A stretch of DNA of 64,000 bases, from assembly GCA_902794405.1 (NCBI GenBank), contig CADBHI010000007.1:14902-78901 (forward strand), given 5' to 3'. The translations under genes were made by a program, and so were the position numbers. Source of the stretch: an uncultured Prevotellaceae bacterium (lineage in GTDB: Bacteria; Bacteroidota; Bacteroidia; Bacteroidales; Bacteroidaceae). Position 1 is the stretch's first letter, and each line of letters begins with the position of its first letter. The notes beneath the pieces are model-generated. The model made no database searches, had not been told where the DNA came from, and saw only the letters and a program-made list of their open reading frames with translations. Shown here in pieces: positions 16,830 through 29,300 of this stretch.

Positions 16830-18027
16830 AAGTATCTCCTTCAGTCGCTCCTGCTGCTTCTGGCTGTCGGCAAGGATAAAGAGCTGGAAGCCCTGTAGCA
16901 GATAGTCCTCCAACGTTTGTGCTAACAGGTCGAAGTTCTTGTGGAACAGGGGCTGGGGCTTGATATTGAACGATATATTGGTGGAGGCTGGCGCTTTGTG
17001 CGAAGGGGCAGAGAGCGAAATACGGCAGAAGCCGTCAACATCTTTCCGGAACTGCGCCCCGTTGATCAACTGGCACTCGCGATGCAGCTGCTGCTCAATC
17101 TGGTGTTTCTCCATCTCCGACTCCGCCATCTCGATACGCTCGGCGATGGCATGCTGTGAAAAGCCTTCCTGATAGATACGGTCGATGGCATCGGCCACGA
17201 AGTCAAAGTCCTTCACGCAAAGCAGGGTCTCTTTGGGCAGGAAATTGAAGAACGACTCCTTATCCTCCACCGCACTCGCTAACTCAGGCACGATGTCCAC
17301 CCGTTCACGCCGCTCTTTCGACAGCTGGTCTTCCACCTCAAACGTGCGGATGCTGTCAATCTCGTCGCCAAAAAAGTCGATACGGAAGGGGAACTCGCTG
17401 CTGAAGCTGTATACATCGAGGATAGAGCCGCGCAGGGCATACTGGCCTGGCTCATAGACATAGTCCACCTCGCGGAACCCAAATTCCTGCAGCGTCTGCT
17501 CGATACTGGCCGTGTTGATGGACTGTCCCGTCGTCAACGTCAGTGTCCGACTATCTAACTGCTTCTTCGTCACCACCATCTCTGCCACCGCCTCGGGGTA
17601 GGAGACAATGTATAAGCCTGACTCGTCCAAGAACATAGAGGACATCACGCTCAGCACCTCGGTTCTGAGAATCTCGTTGGCTGGATCACGCTGCGCATAC
17701 TTCACCGCCCTTCGATAGCTTGATGGGAAGAACAGCACCTGCTTAGTCCCCATCAGCTGTGTCAGGTCGTGATAGAAGTAGCCCGCCTCCTCAGCATCCT
17801 GAAGCACAAAAAGTATCGTTGCCTTACATTTATGAGCCAGCGCACCAAACACCATCGGGGCGGCAGAGCCCAATAATCCTCCGAGGAAAATCTGTTTCTC
17901 CCGAACATTTCCCACGACCTTGGCCAAGGCTGCCACCTGCGGTGTCTTGGCATACTGCTTACTTAATTCCTGTATGTTCATTGCTTCATTTGCTTTTGGA
18001 GTATAGATCGTCGCAGCATGCGGAGAA

Positions 18028-19119
18028 TCATTTGGATAATGAACTACGGTAACTGGAGACGGAGGTGTGGGCGAAGCGGAGGAACTGCTGGTAGAACCAG
18101 CTGCGATCGTTGAAGCCAGAGTCCTGGGCGACTCGGGTAACGGGCCAGTTGGGATGCTCCTGCATCAGCTCTTGGGCATACTCCACACGCTTTCTGACGC
18201 GCCAGGTGCGGAAGTCCTCACCCTCTGTCTTCTGGAAATACTGGTGGAACTGGTCGGTGGTAATCCCTAACTCCTTGACAATCGCCCCCACCGGCTTCTG
18301 AGTGTCGAGATATCCGCGCTGCTGAATCCATGTGGCCAGCGATATCGATGCAGGCTCGGTCGTCAACTGATGACCGTCAGACTCGGATTGAGGGAGGTCT
18401 CGTTTTTCAAGTGCTGGCAGGATGATTGGCGTACTCAGCTCGTAGTTGATGAAGCAGGCCGTCAGGAAGGCATAGAACACCGCAAAGACCACTGTGAGAC
18501 ACATGTCGATGTCGCGCCTGCCGTAGAGCATCAGCATAGCCAGCACACCGACAGCTAATCCTACCCAGAAGATGGTGCTCAGCCAGCGCAACCCGTGCTC
18601 TATCTCCTCGTCCTCGTAATAGTCGGCTATCAACTGCCGGAACTGTCGGTAGCTGCGCAGATACCAGTGGGTATAGACCACAAGCATGACGATGTAGACC
18701 GCAATACCGAGACCATATATATAAAGGAACGCGCGCGAGGGAAGAAGGAAGAGCGAGCCAATCAGCACCACGTCCATGCCGGTGATAACCGCTAACTGCG
18801 ACAGTACAAGACGCAGGGTCACCACCTTCGGGCTGATAAATACCAGTACCACCATTGTGAGGAGCATGGCCTGCAGATAACTGATGGCCAAGGTAATGCA
18901 TCCGGCCAGATAGTCCCAGTCGCCATCAGGGTCAATGCTGATCTGCATGATGTTCAGCGTGCCTAAGACCAGCACGGCGGTGGTCATCCAAGTCTTTGCC
19001 ATTCGGTATTTCGCCCTCGCTTCGTCGTATCGAGTTTTCACGGCAGCGAGGATAAATCCCGTCGCTACCATGCAACTTGATGCCGCCAGCATCACAGTGA
19101 AATACAATTCGTCAGACAT
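18028..19119 (-). CDS. Membrane-anchored AraC-family transcriptional regulator
   Basis: A 363-residue protein with six or seven membrane helices in the first ~235 residues and an AraC-type double helix-turn-helix in the last ~110 ('GAIVKELGITTDQFHQYFQ' and 'VTRVAQDSGFNDRSWFYQQF'). This architecture occurs in Bacteroidetes; the membrane part is presumably a sensor. The ATG at 19119 is chosen because the upstream in-frame TTG (19131) is very close to the TAACTTTG box at 19140-19147. It is followed by mfd on the same strand after 46 nt. A set of TGTAG repeats lies upstream. The target genes are unknown. Confidence 0.75.
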   Translation of the reverse strand: MSDELYFTVMLAASSCMVATGFILAAVKTRYDEARAKYRMAKTWMTTAVLVLGTLNIMQISIDPDGDWDYLAGCITLAISYLQAMLLTMVVLVFISPKVVTLRLVLSQLAVITGMDVVLIGSLFLLPSRAFLYIYGLGIAVYIVMLVVYTHWYLRSYRQFRQLIADYYEDEEIEHGLRWLSTIFWVGLAVGVLAMLMLYGRRDIDMCLTVVFAVFYAFLTACFINYELSTPIILPALEKRDLPQSESDGHQLTTEPASISLATWIQQRGYLDTQKPVGAIVKELGITTDQFHQYFQKTEGEDFRTWRVRKRVEYAQELMQEHPNWPVTRVAQDSGFNDRSWFYQQFLRFAHTSVSSYRSSLSK

Positions 19120-19139
19120 GATGGTTTTCAATTTGGCTA

Positions 19140-19147
19140 CAAAGTTA
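19140..19147 (-). promoter_or_regulatory. Promoter -7 box of the AraC-type regulator gene
   Basis: TAACTTTG on the minus strand, about 20 nt upstream of the ATG at 19119. Confidence 0.6.
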
Positions 19148-19190
19148 TCATATTTGTCTCACAATGCCAAACTTTTTGTGGGTTTTTGGC

Positions 19191-19234
19191 TGTAGAGGTG
19201 TAGTTTTTTGTAGAAAAGCCAAAACTCTACACCC
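19191..19234. promoter_or_regulatory. TGTAG direct repeats and hairpin; candidate operator
   Basis: TGTAG occurs at 19191, 19199 and 19209, and GGTGTAG (19197-19203) pairs with CTACACC (19227-19234 region) in an imperfect 13-bp inverted repeat. It lies upstream of the AraC-type gene promoter and could be its own binding site. No experimental consensus is known to me. Confidence 0.35.
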
Positions 19235-19304
19235 CAAACTACGTTTACATTCAAAAAATTTACTATCTTTGCCACAGAATTAATCACTTACCACCAACCT
19301 ATAC

Positions 19305-19355
19305 ATGACTACTACTTTTGACAGACTGACTAAAATTATCGCTCGAAAGAGCTAG
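19305..19355 (+). CDS. Possible 16-residue peptide or gene remnant
   Basis: ATG to TAG encoding MTTTFDRLTKIIARKS, about 30 nt after a good -7 box (19264-19271). The stop codon is next to a GNRA-type hairpin. It could be a leader peptide, a small protein, or the first codons of a decayed gene. The promoter is the main support; coding is unproven. Confidence 0.3.
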   Translation: MTTTFDRLTKIIARKS

Positions 19356-19451
19356 TAAGCGAGTTTATACTCTATACTCGTTCAACATGTTCTTTGAGGC
19401 TTCACGCGATCTTTGACTTACTGACACAGACGGAAAAAAACTCGGAAGTTC

Positions 19452-19482
19452 TTGGAACTTTCAGGGAAAAGTTGTATCTTTG
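19452..19482 (+). promoter_or_regulatory. Promoter of the toxin-antitoxin operon
   Basis: TTG at 19452-19454 and -7 box TATCTTTG at 19475-19482, spaced by 20 nt; ATG of the antitoxin at 19512. Confidence 0.7.
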
Positions 19483-19511
19483 CAGCCGAACAGTAAAAGA
19501 AAGGATACAAT

Positions 19512-19790
19512 ATGAGTACGGCTACATTGACAGGACTGCGTGACTACCTCTACGACACGCTTTCACCCGCAAACCTGATTTGGCTGGGAACGCAGCTTGC
19601 AGAGTATGGATACAAGCAGAAAGAACCGTCGTTGAAACCCTACACCATGGAGGAAATCAACGCTCGGATTGACCAGGCAGAGCGCGAATCCGCTGCAGGC
19701 CTTGGCCAGGACAGTGAGGAGATGTTCCGCGAACTGGAAGAAGAGTTCGCACGCGAAGAGCAGGAATTAGAATTGGCCGAAGCAGTATGA
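19512..19790 (+). CDS. Type II antitoxin (partner of ParE/RelE-type toxin)
   Basis: A 92-residue acidic protein immediately upstream of, and overlapping by 4 nt, a ParE/RelE-like toxin gene. The C-terminal half, 'YTMEEINARIDQAERESAAG' onward, is the sort of toxin-wrapping helical tail found in such antitoxins in Bacteroidetes. The N-terminal part does not show a clear DNA-binding domain that I can name. The operon is likely autoregulated (family knowledge), and ends at a terminator at 20128-20165. Confidence 0.75.
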   Translation: MSTATLTGLRDYLYDTLSPANLIWLGTQLAEYGYKQKEPSLKPYTMEEINARIDQAERESAAGLGQDSEEMFRELEEEFAREEQELELAEAV

Positions 19791-20098
19791 AGGTAAAGTG
19801 GGTGCCACAGGCAAAAAAGGAAATGCGATTAGTGGCCAAATACATCAACAAAGAATTTGGCAAGAAGGCCAAGGATGACTTCATACAGGATGTTCGCGAT
19901 GCGAGCCGACTGATAGGTGCCACTCCTAATGTTGGACAGGCGGAATCGCTGTTGGCTGATCGCGCCGACATGTACCGAAGCTACATAGTGAACCGCCTCA
20001 ATAAGATTGTGTACAGAATAGTGGACGATCATATTGAGATTGCCGACTTTTGGGACGTCAGACGCGCCCCCAGTACCTTAGCAGACCAAGTGAAGTAA
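19787..20098 (+). CDS. ParE/RelE-superfamily toxin
   Basis: A 103-residue basic protein of the ParE/RelE fold: 'WVPQAKKEMRLVAKYI', a central 'P-N-V-G' turn, 'MYRSYIVNRLNKIVYRIVDDHIEIADFWDVRR' with the strand pattern and C-terminal 'D-x-R-R' typical of ParE. ParE toxins poison DNA gyrase while RelE toxins cut mRNA; sequence alone does not settle which. Start overlaps the antitoxin stop (ATGA). Confidence 0.8.
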   Translation: MKVKWVPQAKKEMRLVAKYINKEFGKKAKDDFIQDVRDASRLIGATPNVGQAESLLADRADMYRSYIVNRLNKIVYRIVDDHIEIADFWDVRRAPSTLADQVK

Positions 20099-20127
20099 GT
20101 TTCCCATTCCCTCCGAGCCCATATATC

Positions 20128-20165
20128 CGCCGAGACGTCATGCCGATGTTTCGGCGGTGTGTTTT
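20128..20165 (+). terminator. Terminator of the toxin-antitoxin operon
   Basis: Stem CCGCCGA (20128-20134) with TCGGCGG (20152-20158), followed by TGTGTTTTTG. The loop is 17 nt and the T-run is moderate. Confidence 0.6.
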
Positions 20166-20184
20166 TGTGTTAACGACAACACAG

Positions 20185-20227
20185 ACCGCTCGACCAGAGG
20201 TCGCTTGCATGGCAAGAACATGGACAA
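20185..20227 (+). repeat. Dispersed palindromic repeat, subtype B, upstream of the giant gene
   Basis: CGCTCGACC-AGA-GGTCGCTTG then CATGGCAAGAACATGGACAA. It is the best-preserved subtype B copy and lies 80 nt before the start codon of the 3163-residue protein, so it is within its leader or promoter region. The rest of the gap up to 20307 shows no clear TAnnTTTG box. Confidence 0.85.
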
Positions 20228-20307
20228 CAGGCGCTTTTATCCGTTTGTGAACAGAAACGACAAAACATATAAACCACTAAATAATAAACATTTTAAACCA
20301 TTAAATT

Positions 20308-23300
20308 ATGAAAACAAAAATCAGAAGTTATTCGCCGCCGGGTGAAGCCAGGCAAGGGCGAAAGGAAAGATGGCAGCGCTGCCGTTGGTTAGGGCTGCTC
20401 GTTGCGATGATGCTATTAGGCTTTGGCCAGACAGCGAAGGCGGCCAATGCTTGGGAATGGCCAAAGTTCTCATCCAAAGATTTAGATGTAACACCGGATA
20501 ATCCTTTTATGGCATTCCAAGTGTCGTACCTGAATTATGATGGAAACAACTTCTATTGGAAATCTTTCAATCTTGTCGTCGATGGTGTTAATATTGGCTC
20601 CATCGGTAGTATTGTTCCATTAAATAGTGGAACCAATGATGATGCTGTATGGAATAATAAGACGGGATGGGTTGGCAACTACTGGGTGGAATTTCGTAGT
20701 GCCTGGCAAGGAGATGGCAAATGGAAATATGTAACATGCCATGTCTATATACCCAATAGCACATACGGACAGGTGCATACTGTTGGTATTGAAGGAGATT
20801 GGGTTGACAAGAACCGAAACGTAAGGCATATCACACCTGATAATCTGAAGATAACTTCAAACGCCGTCAACTTCACCACACCTAACGGTTGTGGCTCCTA
20901 TGAGCGTACAGCTCCAGGGAAGATAACGTGGAAGCCGAGCAACTCTGTTACTGCACCTACGAACTATAACCACAAATATGAGTTTAGGCTGGAGGATGTT
21001 GGCAACTGGATGACGAACAGCAATCCAAATGCCAACTATGTCCTTTCGGGGGTCAATGATTCAGAGGAGCAAGCCTATCATACTCGCTATATTCTGTACC
21101 GTTCTTTAACTTATAATAATCGTACTATTAATGTTACTTTCACCCGCGACTGGCAAAAAAATGTGTCTGGCAACATCGTAAAGGCCTGTGTGTCGCCGAA
21201 AGAATTTAAGACAAGCTTCGACCAATGGAAGAAGACTACCTCCTTGACGTGGAAAAAGGAAGACTCCAACCGTTTGACGAATGGTAAGTTCTATGTCTTC
21301 AGGTATAAGAATGGCGACACCTCGACCAGAGAGAAGTTGGGTGTCGTTGACTACAGCAGCAGCCTACAGTTTGTTGATGACAATTTCGACTATGACAACA
21401 CTTATATCTACGAGGTGTCGTCTATACTTGACACATGGAACAACAATGCGCCGGTTGCTGACCTGACAGCTACCTCTCAGGAAATCTCTACAACGCCCAT
21501 ATATAATTATCCTACGTTTACTGATGAGCGTAAAGAATCGAGCGTTCGTCTGAGTTGGATGCACGACAAGCCAAGCAACAACACTGCCATTAAGTTTAAG
21601 GTGTGGCGCTGTCTGGATTCACCCAGTTTTTACGACGAGAGCGGGCAACTTATAGAGGACAACATTATAGCCGCCATGGGTGATCCCTACGTCACTGACA
21701 TATCGGCAAGCACAGCGGGAGAAACGTCATTCGAGGATACTAACATATCAAGTAGTTGTTCGTTCTACTGGTACCGCATTGGTACAGACTTATTCAACAG
21801 GACATTCTATTCGAAACTGTTAGGACCCACCAGCATGAATGGCAGCACCGTTATCAAGAGCATGACGGCCAACCGCGGCACCTATTCCAACGTGGTGAAG
21901 GTGCAGTGGGATGTGAAACAGATGGGTACTTCCCCGTCACGTTTTGTGGTGTCGCGCCGCTTGTTAGGTTCCACTAAAGATGCGGACTACCAGCAGGTGT
22001 ACGTTGTGTCGGGCACTGAGTCGAGCTATTTCTTCGAGGACAAAACGGTGCAACCCGGACAGTTCTACCAGTATCGTGTGGTTTCGCAGAGTAACTGCGT
22101 AGACAATGAGACTGGCCAGACCACTTATAATGTTACCAGTAAAGGCGAAGCCGACGGCTTCTGCCAGAGCCGTGGTATCATCAGCGGCCGTATCACCTAC
22201 GGTACCGGTACGGCTGTGCCTAATGCCTACGTGTTGTTGAAGAAGAACAGTGAAGACGATGACGACGCCAAGCAGTTCTACTCGATGAAGGTGAACCCGC
22301 AGGGCGGTATCCTGTGGACACCGACAGCAACCGCCGCCAAAGGTCTGTTTGAGGGTATGGCATTCACGCTGCAGCTCTATGTGCGTCCCGATGCTGTCTT
22401 GGCCGACGGCTCGACGATTATCGACGGCGGCGGCAACTTCGCCGTGCTGCTGAAGCCTGCCGGAGAAACTGGCAAGAGCGAGGTGTATGTGCAAGTGGGC
22501 AGCGGCGAGCCGACAGCTACAGGTGTGACGCTGACCAACGAGGAATTCACCAACGTCAGCGTGACCTGCAACGGCACGACGGACTGGACCGTGCGCGCCA
22601 TCGACAAGAGCGGCACGCTGACGAGCCAGACGGTGACCGCCACTGCCGTGACGTGGACGGGCAGCGAGGGCGTGGCTTTCGGCTGCGATCGCGGCTTCAC
22701 GTCTGAACACAGCTTCACAGGTTACTTGGACGACATCCGTCTGTGGTCGAAGGTGCTGACCGACGACGAGCTGTTGGACAACTACGACCGCCTGCTCATC
22801 GGTTCTGAGCAAGGCCTGAAGCTCTACTGGCCGATGGACGAGGGCGTGAGTTCCCTACCTTTCGCCTACGACTACTCTAAGACATCGGGGGTGGCCAACG
22901 AGAACCACGGCGTGAAGATGTCGAACACCTATTTCGAACCGAAAAACATCCCGAGCGACACGCAGCTGCGCCTCTACGGCAAGACCGACACCGAGGGTAA
23001 CTACGTGATCCGTGGCATTCCGTTCACGGGTGAAGGAACCAACTACACGGTATCGCCCGACTTAGGTGTACATAAGTTCTCGCCACAGTACCAGACGCGC
23101 TTCATCAGCAGCGACGCCCTGACCCACTCGGGTGTGGACTTCGAGGATGTCAGCTCGTTCAAGATGAACGGCTATGTGTACTACGAGAACACCAACATCC
23201 CCGTGGAGGGTGCCTACCTCTATGTCGACGGCACCATCTGCTCCAAGGACGGTGAGCCCATCATGACCGACGAGACGGGTGCGTTTGAAATCAGCGTGCC

Positions 23301-26300
23301 CATCGGCGACCACTACGTCCAGGTGAAGAAGGACGGCCACACGTTTGTGAACAAGGGCCGCTTCCCCGCCGACCCGAACGAGACGGGTACAGTCTATACC
23401 TTTATCAAGGATGAGACGGTGACCTTCTACGACGCTACAAAGGTGATGATTGCCGGCCGCGTGGTGGGTGGTAAGAACGAGAACGAGAAGCCGTTGGGCT
23501 TCGGCCAGAGCAAGGCCAACATCGGCAAGGCCAAGATTGTGCTCTCTACCCGTTCGAACGGCCGCTACCTTAATTATATATATAATGAGGCAACGGGTAC
23601 GCCGAGCTTGGGAACTGATGACATGACCTTCAAGGCCAAGTACGGTTCAGCCATTGTCGACGGTACTAATAAACAGAACAGTGCCCCGCACCAGATGACC
23701 ATCATGACCGATGCCACGACGGGTGAGTTTGCTGTCGAGGTGCCGCCACTGGACTATGCCGTTGAGAGCATCAGCATTCCAAGCCACAGCGGCTACACCT
23801 TCTCGTCGCTGCCGAGCATCAATGCCACCGACGTGCTGAACGTGAAGACCGACTCCCTGGAGGATGAGAATGGCAATATGCAGAAGTTTGAGTATATCGC
23901 CTCAATGAAGATGGCCTACACGAACAACGCCACGATGACCATCACAGATATGGCTCATCAGGACGGTGCCATCGGCGAAACCGTCATCAAGGGCAAGGAT
24001 GCCAACGACGTTGAGCACAGCATCGAGGCCTACACGGTGGATGCAACGACAAAAGCCGTGACCTATAGAGAGGGCGCACCAATACTGCTGAAGGGCAAGG
24101 ACTACCAGTATAAGATCCGTGCCTTCCAGGAGTATGTGAACTACGACGGCGGTAACAACAACCTGGTTGTCGACGAAATGCCGATGTCGGGCAGCGTCAT
24201 CCGCATTGCCAACGACTATGCCAACGGTGCTCCCATCTGTATCAACGACAATAATCCCGATAATATAGGAAAGAGTGCACGCGAGCTGGAGGCTGAGGGC
24301 AACCTGCCTGCTGGCGTAGAGCTTGAGGACGACGAACTGGAGCTCGACGACAAGGGTGAGGTGATCTACCAGTTCACTGCCGGCCTGCCTAAGACGGTGC
24401 GCCCCTACACCCGTGGCTGTACCATCGTCATGAACGACGATGCCTCGGCTCAGTGGACTAACAACGTCATCATCCTGGGTAACCGGTCAAAGGGCAATGA
24501 CTTCGTAACGGGCGGTCCCGACGAGGTGACAATGATACTGCGCGACCCGGGCGGCTCCAACTCTTTTGCCACCTACAGCACTGGAACTACCACCAGCCAC
24601 ACCAAGACACACCAGTTCGACCACATGCTGGGCGAGAATATGGAGATGGAGCTCTCGGCGGGTATCGAGCTGACCTTCTTTGCCGGTTCGATGTTTTTCG
24701 CCACGGAGACCAAGTTTGATATCGATGCCACGGTAAGCAAGGGCATAGAGATTTCAGAGAAGTTCAACTACGACGGCTCATCGACCACAACGACCACGAT
24801 GACAGAGGAATTCTCTACGAGCAGCGACTGGGACTGGACCGGTGCACAAGCCGACGTGTTTATCGGTACCGGTACCAACTATATCATCGGCGAGGCCACC
24901 AAGTTGGGCTACACCTTCGCTACCGACGGCACAGCCACACTCGAAGCAAAGGACATCCTGACACAGGGCACGGGCTTCACCACGGCCTTCAACTACACGC
25001 AGAACACTATCGAGAACGTCATGATTCCCAACTTAGTGAATCTGCGCAACCAGCTGATCGAGCCTATGGGTTCGAACCTGACACCCGATACAAAGGTGGC
25101 CAAGTACGAATCTTTAGTACCTGACGGCGACCCGAACTTCGGTAAGAAGGACTACTACAAGATGATTGACCCCACAGATATTTCAGGGGTGAAGTACGTC
25201 CGCGACTCGGTTTCGTACTACAACATGCAGATAGACACCTGGTTGCAGCATCTGGCCAACAACGAGAAGGCCAAGGTGCAGGCCATCAACAACCGCAGCA
25301 AGTGGCTGGTGCAGAACAAATCGATTGACGGCGGCTCGAGCTACACATCGAGCGTGACCAACGACACCGAGACCACCAACACCTACGGCACTACCACCGA
25401 AGCGAAGATGGACCTGAAGGTATCGGCCGGTACAAAGCTCAACGGCATTGGCTACAAGGTCACGTCGACGACCACCAGCACCTCCAGCTACCAGTACACC
25501 ACCGGCAGTTCGGAGACCACGAGCCAGACTGTCGGCTATACGCTGGCTGAGGACGGTGACGACGACGTCCTGACCATCGACATCTTCAAGGCTCCTGACA
25601 ACATGGGACCCATCTTCGTGACAAAGGGCGGCCGTACTAGTGCGCCATACGAAGGACAGGAGGTGACGAAGTACTACCAGCCGGGCACCGAGATCTCGGC
25701 AGCCACCAAGCAGATTGAGGTACCGAAGATCAGCGTGAAGAACCCCTCCATTCTGCAAAACGTGCCCTCTGGTCGCAAGGCAGTGTTCACACTGGAGCTG
25801 ACCAACGATACAGAGACTGGCGAGGACTGCTGGTTCAACCTGGGTGTCTGCGACACCACGAATCCTAATGGCGCTTCGTTCTGGATCAGCGGCACGCCCC
25901 TCGGCAACGACCGCCGTGTGCTGGTGCCTGCCAATCAGACGATGACCATGACATTAGAGATGTCGCAGGCCAACGAGAGTGTGCTCGACTACCGTAACAT
26001 CGGTATCCGCCTCTTCTCGCCCACTCAGAAGGACAACACTGGCATCCACCACGAGATTGCCGATACCTGCTACATCAGCGCTACATTCGTACCCGCTGGT
26101 CCCGATGTGGATCTGGCCCTGTCGCACAACGTGCTGAACATCAATGCCGGTACTGAACTGACACTCTCGGCATCGGGCTACGACGTGAACTACACGAAGC
26201 TGACCGGCCTGCAGATGGAGTACCGCAAGGACGGTGATAACACCTGGAACCTGGTGCGCAAGTTCGTGAAGAGTAAGGCCGAGTACAACGCCGACCCGAC

Positions 26301-29300
26301 CAACCTCGACCTGCTCGACGCTGCCTCGGAGAGCTACAAGCTCAACATGAAGGCGATGCCCGACGGCGTCTACTTCTTCCGAGCTCGCACCGTCTGCGAC
26401 TTCTCTGGCGAGACCGTCTATGGCACCAGCGAGGAAGTCAAGCTCGTGAAGGATCAGAGCGCTCCGAAACTCTTTGGCAAGGCCAACCCCAGCGACGGCG
26501 TGCTGAATGCCGACGACGATATCAGCGTGACCTTCAATGAAGACATCGTCACCGCTGATTTGAGCCAGTCGAACTTCGTCATCCAGGCTGCCGTCAACGG
26601 CCAGACGGTTGACCACGCCGTGGCCCTGAAGGCACAGAACACCGAGCGTGCCGCCTATACAGAAGCCAGCTATAATCTGGCGAAGAAGGACTTCTCAGCC
26701 GACATGTGGGTGAACTACTCTACCGCAGGAACGCTGCTGAGTCACGGCAACGGCAGCGAGAAGTTTGAGGTGGGCACCGACGCTGACGGACACCTGACGC
26801 TGAAGATTGGTGAGAACACCTATACCTCAACGGATGTGCTGACGAAGAACAAGTGGGTGTTCCTGACCTTTAACTATAAGTATAATGGTGACACCAGCAA
26901 GTTCAGCGCACTCTTTGCCGAGGATGCCACCAACACGCAGCTCTTCGATGATGCTACCGTGGCCGGCTACGAAGGCATCGGTTCGCTGACCGTCGGTAAG
27001 AACCTGATGGGTGCCATCCAGGAGCTGACGCTCTGGGACAAGGCCCGTACATGCAGCGAGGCCAAGGCAGAGAAGGACCTGACGAAGAAGCCTTCTACGC
27101 CCAACCTCATCGGCTACTGGAAGATGGACGAGGGTGAAGGCAAGCAGATCCGCGACTATGCCCGCAACCGACACATGACGCTGCCTGAGAGCACGTGGTA
27201 TCTGAACAACGTGAACTATGCCGCTACTATCAGCGGCTCCAAGGCTATGAAGGTGGACATCAGCGCCTGCAGCGCCCTCGACACCGACGACTATGCCGTG
27301 GAGATGTGGTTCAAGAGCCAGCAGACGGGCAAGGCTGCCCTGTTCTCGGCCATCCAGGGCCAGGGCGACCGTGTGGAGATGGGCTTCAATGCCGCTGGTG
27401 CGCTGACGCTGACATCGAAGGACACTGAGAACGAGATTACCACGACGAACCTGCGCGACAATGCCTGGCACCATCTGGCACTGAACGTGCTGCGCAACGG
27501 CAATGCCACCGTCTATGTCGACGGTACTGCCGTGAAGAGCCTGTCGGCATCTGCCGTCAGCGCTTTGGCTGGTGCCCAGCTTGTGGTGGGTGCAACGTAT
27601 CAGGGCGGCAGCAGCTACGCCAACTACTTCAATGGTAAGGTCGACGAGCTGCGCTTCTGGAGGGCAACGCTTTCGGGCGACTACATCAACCGCCACAAAA
27701 ACGTTCGCCTGAAGGGCGACGAGGCCGGTCTGGTTGCCTACTATCCGTTCGAGGCCCAGAGCTTCAATGGGAACCAGCAGAGCGTGGTGGAGCAGACGGC
27801 TGCCGACCAAAGCCTGGTTTACAATGCAACGAGCAAGGAGTATGAGAAGACAGGAAAGTCTGCAACGATGACAACGGGTTCGGTAGCGCTCAGCGACACC
27901 GACGTGCCCGGCCTGAAGCCTGCCCTGCAGCTGACGAACCTGAACTACACGTTTGTAGCCAATGAGCGTTCAGTCATCATTAACCTGACTGACCTGACTG
28001 AACATCCAGAGGTGCTGGAAGGTACGACGGTGGACATTACCGTTCGCTATGCTACCGACAAGAACTACAACAGGCAGAGCGATATCAACTGGACGGCCTA
28101 TATCAAGCAGAACCAGCTGGTATGGAAGGATGAGACAGAGGTGAGTGTCGTGAAGAAGGGTACCAAGAGTGCCACCTTCGAGGCTACCATCACCAACGAC
28201 AGCGGCAACAGCGAGTACTGGATGCTCTCTGGCCTGCCCTCATGGCTGAGCACCGGCACCGAGAGTGGTACGCTGAAGGCCCAGCAGTCGAAGACCATCA
28301 CCTTCACCGTATCGGAGAGCCTGCCTATCGGCAAGTATGAGCAGATCATCTACCTGACGGGCAACAAGAACATTGCCGCCCCGCTGACCATCAACGTGAA
28401 GTCGAAGGGCGAGGAGCCGCTGTGGGCCGTGAACACCAGCGACTACAGCTACAACATGAGCATCGTGGGACGCCTGCAGTTCCAGGGACAGCTGTCGACC
28501 GACGAGGACGACATGGTGGCTGCCTTCAACGAAAGTGGCGAATGCGTGGGCGTGGCCCGTCCGCAGTATGAGCCGGCTTTCGACGGATACTTCACCATGA
28601 TGACCGCCTACGGCAACGCCGACGGTGAGCTGCTGACCTTCAAGGCCTTCGACGCATCGACAGGCAAGGTCTATCCCGTGGTGGAGAACGATGACGTCTT
28701 CTTCGAGAATGATGCCAAGTTGGGCAAGCTTTCCGCTCCGTTCGTCTGGAACGCTTCGGACAAGATTGAGCAGGAGCTCGCCCTGAAGGAGGGATGGAAC
28801 TGGATGTCGCTCTACGTGACACCTGACGACATGAGCACTGCCAGCGTACTGTCGGGCGCCCTTGGCTTCCTGAACATTGTCAACGGCCAGGGCGGCACCT
28901 ACGAGTACGACACGACGCTCGGCTGGAACGGTACGCTCGAGACGCTGAGCAACGCTTCGACCTATAAGCTCAGGGCCACTGCTGCCGGACAGACGACCCT
29001 CATCGGCTCGCCGGCCGACGTGGCCAACACGCCCGTCAGCGTGAAGAAGGGCGGACTGACGTGGATAGGCTATCCCGTGTCGTTCACTCTCTCGCCTGCC
29101 GACGCGTTCGCAGCCCTCAGCCCCGAGGACGACGACATGGTGAAGAGCCAGAGTGCCTTCGCCGTCTATAGCGAGGCCAACCACATGTGGGTGGGTACCC
29201 TCAAGGCCATGGAACCCGGCAAGGGCTATATGTACAGCTCCAACGCTACTGTCGACAAGACGTTCACCTATCCGACGACGGCTCCCGCCAGCTCGGCCGC

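Larger units (their letters stand above)
14372..17981 (-). pseudogene. mfd: Transcription-repair coupling factor Mfd, frameshifted
   Basis: Two adjacent frames together cover a full Mfd: 17981-15402 (859 residues: UvrB-like domain, RNA-polymerase-interacting domain around 'DYVVHVDHGIGKF', helicase lobe 1 with GDVGFGKTEVA and IIDEEQKFG) and 15388-14372 (338 residues: lobe 2 with GIDIPNANTIII, MRGRVGRG, and the C-terminal domain). The first frame ends ...EQIILD-stop and the second should begin a few residues further on ('NYDYDVLLSTT' is readable across 15402). The junction is consistent with a 5-nt loss. Mfd displaces stalled polymerase and recruits UvrA; this copy would give a protein lacking half the helicase unless recoded. 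The gene also contains three repeat insertions (14866-15019, 16465-16495, 16738-16829). Confidence 0.85.
19235..19511. other. Intergenic region between the AraC-type gene and the toxin-antitoxin pair
   Basis: This stretch holds two plus-strand promoter boxes and one possible 16-codon frame. The first box, TATCTTTG at 19264-19271, precedes an ATG at 19305; the second, at 19475-19482, precedes the antitoxin. Around 19342-19380 there are short inverted repeats (GCTC-GAAA-GAGC; CGAGT...ACTCG). Nothing else is recognised. Confidence 0.5.
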
